Source: Bacteroidota bacterium (GTDB lineage: Bacteria > Bacteroidota > Bacteroidia > Bacteroidales > Paludibacteraceae). Taken from it: DNA of 51,465 nucleotides. The DNA lies in the NCBI GenBank assembly GCA_030706465.1, contig JAUZOM010000005.1, forward strand, positions 1 through 51,465, in the 5' to 3' direction. This document shows, piece after piece, positions 44,705 through 51,465 of the stretch (its first letter is position 1; each line of letters begins with the position of its first letter). The notes under the pieces were generated by a model that saw only the letters and a list, made by a program, of their open reading frames with translations, searched no databases and was not told where the DNA came from. The translations under genes and the position numbers were made by a program.

Positions 44705-45334
44705 TCAGGGTGCTAACCGGGATATTTTCCATTCCCCGGATTCAATCCTATAAATCACTCGGTCATGCAACCTATTTGGACGACCCTGCCAAAACTCTAT
44801 GGAAGTCGGTTTAACGAGATAACCGCCCCAATGTGGAGGTTTGGGAACATTTTCACCGAATTTTTGCATGTAATACTCATATTGTTGTTCTAAAAAATCT
44901 TTGGATCGAATAACCTGACTTTGGGGAGAAGCCCAGGCTCCAATCCTGCTTTCAAGGGGGCGGGACAAGAAATAAACCGTTGAAATAGCATCACTTACTT
45001 TTTCAACCTGGCCTGTAATCCGAACCTGGCGTTCCAATTGCGGCCAGAAAAACAATAAAGAGACCTGGTTATTAAAAGCGATTTGCCTGGCTTTGTGACC
45101 TTCATAATTGGTAAAAAAAACAAAGCCTTCAGGCTGGACATCCTTCAATAAGACGATCCGCGAGTGCGGTTGCAGGTTTTCATCGACTGTTGAGACGACC
45201 ATAGCGGTAGGTTCCGATTGGTTGTGTTTAATAGCCTCATCCAGCCAAACATCAAACTGCTCGATAGGATTTGGTAGTACCTCCTTTTCATCCAGGGAAG
45301 AAAACATATACTGTTTACGAATATCGTGAAGCAT
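44705..45334 (-). CDS. pdxH: Pyridoxamine 5'-phosphate oxidase
   Basis: 209 residues, cytoplasmic, FMN-dependent. Signatures: RKQYMFSSLDEKEV at the start, PTAMVVSTVD, PHSRIVLLKDVQPEGFVFFTNYEGHKARQI (FMN site), RQVRITGQVEK, and the C-terminal PNRLHDRVIYR...W.I.RLAP block with the substrate-binding Arg/His. It oxidises pyridoxamine or pyridoxine phosphate to PLP with O2. It is divergent from gcvP, whose product needs PLP. Oxygen use by this enzyme suggests the host meets at least micro-oxic conditions. Confidence 0.97.
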   Translation of the reverse strand: MLHDIRKQYMFSSLDEKEVLPNPIEQFDVWLDEAIKHNQSEPTAMVVSTVDENLQPHSRIVLLKDVQPEGFVFFTNYEGHKARQIAFNNQVSLLFFWPQLERQVRITGQVEKVSDAISTVYFLSRPLESRIGAWASPQSQVIRSKDFLEQQYEYYMQKFGENVPKPPHWGGYLVKPTSIEFWQGRPNRLHDRVIYRIESGEWKISRLAP

Positions 45335-45568
45335 AAAACTGATTTATCATTAATTTAATTACAATTCATCATTCATTGATTTGAATGATAGAACAATTCC
45401 CGTTTCATTTGGTTTATATTTACTTAAGATTTGCATTAATTCATTATCAATTTCGTTCTTTTTATTACAATATTCAGCTCTATGTTTCAAATTGAAATCG
45501 ATATAAAAATCCTTTCTTTTCGGGTTAATTTTCCTTTCATTTTAGAGTTTTTTTTGAAAAGAAACAAG

Positions 45569-45576
45569 TACCTTTG
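45569..45576 (+). promoter_or_regulatory. -7 box of the gcvP promoter
   Basis: TACCTTTG fits TAnnTTTG, 29 bp before the ATG. A TTTG at 45553-45556 is too close to be a normal -33 box. No glycine riboswitch was recognised in the 271-bp gap. Confidence 0.6.
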
Positions 45577-45605
45577 AGGCACAAAAAAAAGTAATTATTC
45601 TTAGT

Positions 45606-48437
45606 ATGAAAGACTTATTGCAGGCCCGCCACATTGGCATTTCAGAACAAGATGAAGCGTTTATGCTTCAAACTGTTGGAGTAAAAAATATGGATGAATT
45701 GATTGCCCAGACAATTCCTTCGGACATTCTGCTGAAAAAGACGATTGAATTACCGGATGCACTTACGGAACAACAATACACAGAACACATTGCTGAACTG
45801 GCCTCCAAAAACAAACTATTTACGTCCTACATCGGGCAAGGTTGGTACGATACCCACACCCCTGCCGTTATTCAACGGAATGTATTTGAGAACCCATCCT
45901 GGTACACCTCCTACACGCCCTATCAGGCAGAAATCTCACAGGGAAGGCTGGAAGCTTTATTAAATTTCCAGACTGCTGTTTGTGATTTTACCGGCATGCC
46001 CCTTGCCAATGCCTCTTTACTGGATGAAGCTACTGCCGCCGCCGAAGCAGCTACCATGATGCACAACCTGCGCAGCCGTGACCAACTAAAGAATAATGCC
46101 AATACTCTTTTTGTCGATCAACATTGCTTTCCGTCCATACTGGCCGTGCTTCACACCCGTACTCAGGCGCAAGGTATCCAGTTGGAAATTGGGGACTTTG
46201 AAAGCGTTCATTTCACAGACAAGCATTTTGGAGCTATTGTCCAATACCCGAATGCAAACGGAAGCATCGAAGATTATACCGGATTTGTAACCCGGGCACA
46301 TGCCGTTGGGTGCAAAGTAGCCGTTGATGCCGATATTTTAAGCCTTGCTCTATTGACTCCTCCGGGAGAGTGGGGAGCTGACATTGTATTCGGTTCTACC
46401 CAACGTTGGGGAATTCCCATGGGATTTGGCGGACCATCAGCAGCCTATTTTGCTACACGGGATGAATTTAAACGCGATATGCCGGGCCGGATTATTGGGA
46501 TCAGTAAAGATATAAACGGCAGGCCCGCCTTGCGTATGGCCCTGCAAACCCGTGAACAACATATCAAACGCGAAAAGGCCACTTCGAATATATGCACAGC
46601 GCAGGCATTATTAGCCTCTATGGCCGGGTTCTATACAGTTTACCATGGAGCTGAAGGAATCAAAAATATCACTCAACGTATTCATGCCACAGCCACTTAT
46701 ATCAACGAGATTTTGCCTGTTTACGGATATACACAGGAGAACGAGAACTTCTTTGACACATTAAAAATTACGTTGCCGACAGAAGTTTCAACAGAAGATT
46801 TGAAAGCTATCGCATTGGATTATGAAGTAAATTTCCATTATTTTGAGACCGGTGAAATAGGTATCAGCTTCGACGAAACAACAGACATTGATGATGTCAA
46901 CACATTAATCGAAATTCTGGCAGCAGCTGTAGATAATGCTCCTGTTTTTGCCCAAGAAGACGATCTGGAAGAGTTGAAATCGTATGACGAAAGCCTGGAA
47001 CGGACTTCGGCCTATCTGACTCACGAAGTATTTAACCGCTACCACAGTGAGACGGAAATGATGCGTTACATCAAGAAACTGGAACGCCGTGATATATCCC
47101 TGACCCATTCCATGATTTCGTTGGGTTCATGTACTATGAAACTAAATGCCGCTTCGGAAATGTTACCCATGAATCGTGCTGAATTTGGAGGCATGCACCC
47201 GTTGGCACCAGCAGACCAGACTGAAGGCTATAATGAGATGATTGCCGAACTTGAAAAATACCTGACAGCCATCACCGGCTTTGCGGCTTGTAGCCTGCAA
47301 CCAAACTCTGGGGCAGCCGGCGAATATGCCGGGTTAATGACTTTACGTGCGTACTTCAAATCGAAAGGAGAAACACAGCGTAACGTTGTATTGATCCCAG
47401 CCTCTGCACACGGCACCAACCCGGCTTCTGCTCATCAGGCCGGGTTTGAAATCGTGGTGGTAAAATGCGATGAAGGTGGTAATACCGATTTAGCCGACTG
47501 GAAGGAAAAAGCGGAAATCAACAAAGACAAGTTAGTGGGTTGCATGATAACCTATCCTTCCACGCATGGAATTTTCGAAGCACATATCAAAGAAATGTGT
47601 ACTATCATCCACCAGAACGGCGGACAGGTTTATATGGACGGTGCCAACATGAACGCCCAGGTTGGATTGACTAATCCTGGAGCAATCGGGGCAGATGTTT
47701 GTCACCTGAACCTGCATAAGACATTTGCTATCCCTCACGGCGGCGGAGGTCCGGGTGTAGGTCCTATTTGTGTAGCCGGGCATTTGAAGGAATTCATACC
47801 CAGTAAGACTTTTGGACAAAATACCGTGTCGGCAGCCCCTTACGGCAGTGCCAGCGTATCAGTCATTACTTACGGCTACATCCGCATGATGGGAGTGGAA
47901 GGCTTGACACGTGCAACCAACATAGCGATCTTAAATGCCAATTACCTGGCTGCACGGTTGAAAGACAGCTACGGAGTGCTTTATACCGGCGAGAACGGAC
48001 GAGTAGGGCATGAACTGATCCTGGAAGCACGCAATTTTAAAGCAACTTCCGGTATTACCGAAACCGATATTTCCAAACGATTAATGGATTATGGGTTCCA
48101 CGCTCCCACCCTTTCATTTCCTGTACATGGCACTTTGATGATTGAACCGACTGAAAGTGAATCATTAGCTGAGCTGAACCGGTTTGCGGATGCTATGCTA
48201 CAGATTTATGATGAAATAAAAGAAGTGGAAAACGGAGTAGCCGACACCACCGATAATGTTCTATTAAACGCTCCGCATCCGGAATACGTTCTTGTTTCGG
48301 ATGAATGGAATCATCCTTACAGCCGTGCAAAAGCTGCCTATCCAACAGCGTGGGTCGCAGAAAATAAATTCTGGACAAACGTGGCACGTATCGATAACGG
48401 GTTTGGGGACCGGAATCTGGTATGTACGTGTCAATAG
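45606..48437 (+). CDS. gcvP: Glycine dehydrogenase (decarboxylating), fused P-protein
   Basis: 943 residues, so both P-protein halves are in one chain (family about 950). The N-half begins RHIGISEQDEAFML and has TSYTPYQAEISQGRLEALLNFQ. The C-half has SLGSCTMKLNAASEM, PNSGAAGEYAGLM, IPASAHGTNPASA, and the PLP lysine Lys705 in NLHKTFAIPHGGGGPG. It decarboxylates glycine and passes the aminomethyl group to the H-protein lipoyl arm. The T, H and L proteins of the cleavage system are not in this window. The gene has its own promoter and terminator. Confidence 0.97.
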   Translation: MKDLLQARHIGISEQDEAFMLQTVGVKNMDELIAQTIPSDILLKKTIELPDALTEQQYTEHIAELASKNKLFTSYIGQGWYDTHTPAVIQRNVFENPSWYTSYTPYQAEISQGRLEALLNFQTAVCDFTGMPLANASLLDEATAAAEAATMMHNLRSRDQLKNNANTLFVDQHCFPSILAVLHTRTQAQGIQLEIGDFESVHFTDKHFGAIVQYPNANGSIEDYTGFVTRAHAVGCKVAVDADILSLALLTPPGEWGADIVFGSTQRWGIPMGFGGPSAAYFATRDEFKRDMPGRIIGISKDINGRPALRMALQTREQHIKREKATSNICTAQALLASMAGFYTVYHGAEGIKNITQRIHATATYINEILPVYGYTQENENFFDTLKITLPTEVSTEDLKAIALDYEVNFHYFETGEIGISFDETTDIDDVNTLIEILAAAVDNAPVFAQEDDLEELKSYDESLERTSAYLTHEVFNRYHSETEMMRYIKKLERRDISLTHSMISLGSCTMKLNAASEMLPMNRAEFGGMHPLAPADQTEGYNEMIAELEKYLTAITGFAACSLQPNSGAAGEYAGLMTLRAYFKSKGETQRNVVLIPASAHGTNPASAHQAGFEIVVVKCDEGGNTDLADWKEKAEINKDKLVGCMITYPSTHGIFEAHIKEMCTIIHQNGGQVYMDGANMNAQVGLTNPGAIGADVCHLNLHKTFAIPHGGGGPGVGPICVAGHLKEFIPSKTFGQNTVSAAPYGSASVSVITYGYIRMMGVEGLTRATNIAILNANYLAARLKDSYGVLYTGENGRVGHELILEARNFKATSGITETDISKRLMDYGFHAPTLSFPVHGTLMIEPTESESLAELNRFADAMLQIYDEIKEVENGVADTTDNVLLNAPHPEYVLVSDEWNHPYSRAKAAYPTAWVAENKFWTNVARIDNGFGDRNLVCTCQ

Positions 48438-48461
48438 AGCCAAGAACCAAGATAAAGGACT

Positions 48462-48503
48462 AAAGAAACCCCGCTTTGTTGATACAGAGCGGGGTTTCTT
48501 TTA
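48462..48503 (+). terminator. Terminator of gcvP
   Basis: 14-bp stem AAAGAAACCCCGCT (48462-48475) / AGCGGGGTTTCTTT (48488-48501), ending in T residues, 25 bp after the stop. Confidence 0.88.
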
Positions 48504-48551
48504 TTTGAACATGGATGAGATGACTGGCGACCAGTTCATTTCAAGAATAAA

Positions 48552-49475
48552 TTAATACCAGCAGTTGTGACATACCGGTTCACGAAGGATATTATAGGTA
48601 ATCATCAGTTCGTTGGTACCATACGAACTCAGCCGTATGCCACCGAAGTGATAGTCATAGCTGTAAGATATATGAATGGCATCACTTATATCAAAGCCAA
48701 AGATCAGACCAGCTTCACTCCCGGTACGGTAGAATAAGCCAAGATCAAATTGATCGGGTTGGTCGTTCAACCCAGAACGGTTTGGTATTTTAAAGTAAGT
48801 AGTCGCATTGAATTCGGCCTGGTAGATATTGGAATATTGGATGCCACAAATACCAGCTCCGAGGTTGATTATATCATTTGAATATTCCCGGTAGCGCCCA
48901 TACAGAAAATTGGTATTGGATTGCTGATTATTTATTTTAGAAAAAAGCGAAAAGATATTTTGGCTGGAAGCTCCTATTTTGAATGACTTATTGGTAACCT
49001 CCACTCCCAGATCAGCATTAAGCGTTGTTCCGGATTTCAATTTATCATACGCAGCTTTATCATTATTGTCAACGAGATTCATTTTGGACATATCATAACT
49101 CAGACATTGAACATTTCCACCTAACCCGAAATGCAACTGCCAGTCTTGTTGAAAAAGAATGGCATAAGCATAAGTCAAATCGACATTGGTAGTGGAAGTA
49201 TACCCTATTTGATCCTGAACAGCAATAGCCCCCAGTTGAGTATGAAAATTTTCAAGATAGGTGGTAGCTGAAGCAAAAAATGTAGTAGGTGCACCCGGAA
49301 AACCGGCCCACTGTTTGCGGGCTGCCATGCTGAATACCGCCTGGTATTTGTCGTAAACAGTAGCCGGATTAATGTATTGCGAGTTTACCCAGTAGTTATT
49401 CAACCGGATGTCCGATTGTGCAACTGCCAGTAAACTTAGCAAATTGAGTATAAAAAGAAATAGAACTTTCTTCAT
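48552..49475 (-). CDS. PorP/SprF-family type IX secretion-associated outer-membrane protein
   Basis: 307 residues from ATG 49475 (MKKVLFLFILNLLSLLAVAQ, a clear signal). An ATG two codons upstream (49481) is equally possible; longer starts would overlap the upstream gene. The mature part begins with NNYWVNSQYINPATVYDKYQA, the hallmark PorP/SprF opening (x-N-P-A). It continues as alternating beta strands (KQWAGFPGAPTTFFASATTYL, LGAIAVQDQIGYTSTTNVDLTYAY) and ends in IHISYSYDYHFGGI strands, as in an outer-membrane barrel. In T9SS organisms such proteins are encoded beside, and hold, type-B-sorted surface proteins; here the partner is the upstream gene 49487-51352, 5-11 bp away. Confidence 0.9.
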   Translation of the reverse strand: MKKVLFLFILNLLSLLAVAQSDIRLNNYWVNSQYINPATVYDKYQAVFSMAARKQWAGFPGAPTTFFASATTYLENFHTQLGAIAVQDQIGYTSTTNVDLTYAYAILFQQDWQLHFGLGGNVQCLSYDMSKMNLVDNNDKAAYDKLKSGTTLNADLGVEVTNKSFKIGASSQNIFSLFSKINNQQSNTNFLYGRYREYSNDIINLGAGICGIQYSNIYQAEFNATTYFKIPNRSGLNDQPDQFDLGLFYRTGSEAGLIFGFDISDAIHISYSYDYHFGGIRLSSYGTNELMITYNILREPVCHNCWY

Positions 49476-49486
49476 ATTCATTGACA

Positions 49487-51352
49487 CTACGGTCGTAAAA
49501 CCATTAGGTACCCTTCTTTTGTTTTTGTCTTTGCTCCCGAGATGTAATAAAGCACATAAAAATAAGTATCCTGAGAAACAAGCTTTCCATGATATGTTCC
49601 ATCCCAACCATCCGTTCCTTCAAAGAGAAGAATCCCATTCCTGTTATAAATCTGGACATGATTTCCCTTCATAAACACATCATTCATTCCATCTCCATTC
49701 GGAGTGAGCGTATTTGGAATATTGATAAACGTAAGATTAGTTACCACTGTACTGTCACATCCATCTACCGTTTTAAGAATATCGTTATAAATTCCTTCCT
49801 GATCATACGTATGCCCGTTAATAGTATATTTTTCTCCTGAAAACAAATGGATAGCCTGTGACACTTTAACCGCATCAATTACAGTTAAATTTAATGTAAC
49901 AATTACATCGGTCCCTAAAGCATTGGTCATTTTTTTTGTATATACCCCGGAGGCAGTATAGGGTGAACCATTCCAAATATAGGGTAAATCAGAACTACAA
50001 ACAGAAGCGTTGGTAAAAGCACTGGTTGATAAATTAACTTTTAGAATAAGTTTTGCAATGCTATCACAGCCCATTGAGTTGATAAGATCGAGAGGTGAAG
50101 TATATGTCCCGTTTTCAGTGAGAAGCATTTTATTCCACACATAAGGCAATTCATCGGATCTCACAATTTCACTTGTGATGGAACTTGAAGGTAAAACAAC
50201 CGTTAATATAAGTGTTGCAATACTGTCGCAGCCGGAAGAATTTATAAATTGGGCTGTATAGGTTCCGGATTCATAGCATAATTTTTTATTCCAAACATAA
50301 GGAAGCAGTGAAGAACAAATATAATCCTTAGTGGTTGAGGTCAACGGAGATTTAACATTCAATATCAATGTCGCAATACTGTCACAACCAACAGAATTAG
50401 CTAACGTAACTCGGTAGGTTCCGGCTGATGAAATAGATAAACCATTCCATCTATAAGGTAAAGCGTAAGGACAAGTAGTTACTTCTGTTGTGGAACCTGT
50501 AGACGGATTTACAGTCACAACAACAACACCCGCCTGGGAATGGAAACAAGCTTTGGAATCTTTTACTCCCAACAGGCGATACCTAAAAGCGCCGGGTGTT
50601 GTTGTTGGTACACTGACGGTGACGCTGTTGCCCGTAACGGTAGTTACCGTTGTATCGGTTCCATTGATGTTATACGTAAAAGTATAAGGTGCGGATCCTC
50701 CTGTTCCGGTAAAAGTTACAACAGGAGAAGCTGCATTTTGGCAAGCAATAGTGGTGCCACCGATTGTAGCTGTGGAGAGTTGATTTACCGTGATGCTACC
50801 TTTTAAAGAAGCTTCTGCACAAGGTGCACCACCCACAGTGGTAATTGTATAATTGCCACTCATAGTAGGAATGCCACTTAGTGTTACAGTGGTTCCATTT
50901 ACAACAGAATTTACACCGTCAGGCAAGCCTGTCACAGTTACGCCTGTTGCACCTCCGCCAAAACTATAGGTAACTTTATTGATAGCCCCACCCCAACATA
51001 TAGTTTGCGATTCAGTGCCAATTTCACTGGTTTGTTGCAATGTCGGTAACCCGATAACGGTCACTTGCAAAGATTGAACCGGTCCAACGCAACTATCCTT
51101 TGTTATTTCCTGTACTGTCAATGTATATATGCCTGATTTAGTCCAGTTTATATTCACCGAATTGGTGGTTGATGCCTCAGGACTTCCTTCGTTTATTTTC
51201 CATATATACGAAGAGCCGGAAGTAGCATCTACATAATAATTTTTTGAAGTACCCATACATACCACATCCGGTTGACCTGATTGTGCCATAGTATGCACAA
51301 CACTTATCAGTGCTATGAAAAAGATGATTATGTAGGATCCTCTTTTCTTCAT
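49487..51352 (-). CDS. T9SS type B sorted surface protein with tandem repeats (SprB-like cargo)
   Basis: 621 residues. It has a signal peptide (to about MAQSG), two Ig/PKD-like stretches (to about 285) with TVTGLPDG and GGSAPYTFTYNINGTD, then about five copies of a 60-65-residue repeat (about 285-545). Each repeat has (L/E)LPY.WN, then G.Y, GCDSIATL.L and V. The last 80 residues are the gliding-motility-associated/type B sorting domain: PNTLTPNGDGMNDVF, VQIYNRNGILLFE, GWDGTYHGK, Y.Y.L and a short basic end. Such proteins cross the outer membrane by the type IX system and are tied to a PorP/SprF partner, which is the next gene. Likely a surface adhesin; ligand unknown. Confidence 0.92.
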   Translation of the reverse strand: MKKRGSYIIIFFIALISVVHTMAQSGQPDVVCMGTSKNYYVDATSGSSYIWKINEGSPEASTTNSVNINWTKSGIYTLTVQEITKDSCVGPVQSLQVTVIGLPTLQQTSEIGTESQTICWGGAINKVTYSFGGGATGVTVTGLPDGVNSVVNGTTVTLSGIPTMSGNYTITTVGGAPCAEASLKGSITVNQLSTATIGGTTIACQNAASPVVTFTGTGGSAPYTFTYNINGTDTTVTTVTGNSVTVSVPTTTPGAFRYRLLGVKDSKACFHSQAGVVVVTVNPSTGSTTEVTTCPYALPYRWNGLSISSAGTYRVTLANSVGCDSIATLILNVKSPLTSTTKDYICSSLLPYVWNKKLCYESGTYTAQFINSSGCDSIATLILTVVLPSSSITSEIVRSDELPYVWNKMLLTENGTYTSPLDLINSMGCDSIAKLILKVNLSTSAFTNASVCSSDLPYIWNGSPYTASGVYTKKMTNALGTDVIVTLNLTVIDAVKVSQAIHLFSGEKYTINGHTYDQEGIYNDILKTVDGCDSTVVTNLTFINIPNTLTPNGDGMNDVFMKGNHVQIYNRNGILLFEGTDGWDGTYHGKLVSQDTYFYVLYYISGAKTKTKEGYLMVLRP

Positions 51353-51465
51353 TGGTTTTCTAAAACGTTCTTTATATCAAACCTGCCAACAATATTCACT
51401 TTCACTTTGTTAGCGGTGAGGTATTACCTGTTTTCGCTACATGTTATTAGCTGTACGTAATTGGA

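Noticed and set aside
45335-45605. Glycine riboswitch upstream of gcvP
   Set aside because: No conserved aptamer core could be found, and the -7 box is only 29 bp from the ATG, leaving no room.

Overview
The window looks like a chromosomal segment of a Bacteroidales bacterium, probably a free-living or anaerobic-digester type (Dysgonomonas/Paludibacter/Petrimonas-like) rather than a classic gut Bacteroides. The evidence is promoters of the Bacteroidetes TTTG-N19-TAnnTTTG type (exact before the tRNA and the CCA-enzyme gene), almost no Shine-Dalgarno sequences, and families typical of the phylum (DUF4301, DUF6340, a type B T9SS sorting domain with a PorP/SprF partner, fused GcvP, GH133/GT4/GH57 glycogen cluster). 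Species is not determined.

Layout. 1-760: 5' part of a secreted GH3 glycosidase (minus). 1752-3422: EttA, an ABC-F ribosome factor. 3621-10417 (minus): a TetR regulator followed by a TolC/AcrA/AcrB-type efflux operon that ends in a small PII-like gene. 10645-13847 (minus): a Wza/Wzc pair with no other capsule genes in view. 15689-21303 (plus): small HTH protein, HIT protein, RsmF-like rRNA methyltransferase, PhnP-like metallo-hydrolase, DUF6340 lipoprotein and DUF4301 protein. 21594-26951: cyclophilin lipoprotein, bile-acid:sodium-symporter-family transporter, PlsC-type acyltransferase, rhomboid protease. 27320-31837: glycogen/alpha-glucan operon (debranching enzyme, GT4 glucan synthase-like, GH57). 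32093-36721: CCA-adding-type enzyme, prolyl oligopeptidase, tRNA-Met, endonuclease III. 36819-48437: ClpB, pyruvate phosphate dikinase, DEAD-box helicase, PdxH, GcvP; PdxH makes the PLP cofactor that its divergent neighbour GcvP needs. 48552-51352 (minus): PorP/SprF-like outer-membrane protein and a large repeat-containing T9SS cargo.

The least explained material is in four long gene-free islands (about 0.76-1.7, 13.9-15.7, 24.9-26.2 and 39.4-40.3 kb). Each holds one array of an 11-bp unit that reverses orientation at a central palindrome, so the whole array can fold back on itself. In three islands the arms use a GGGTTCGGTTA-like unit; in the fourth the unit sequence is different but the 11-bp period, central dyad and outer TTTAGGT/ACCTAAA ends are kept. 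Two islands (A, inverted, and D) are diverged copies of one non-coding element of about 570 bp with the array in the middle; a third island (B) has the two ends of this element joined directly, without the array. I know of no named element with this architecture, and it is my main candidate for something undescribed.

Other points: a perfect 11-nt anti-16S (Shine-Dalgarno) match placed in a 5'-terminal hairpin loop far upstream of the nth start codon; a GH57 protein with Gly where the catalytic Asp is expected; an efflux operon with a PII-like sensor; and DUF4301, which carries nucleotidyltransferase-like motifs.
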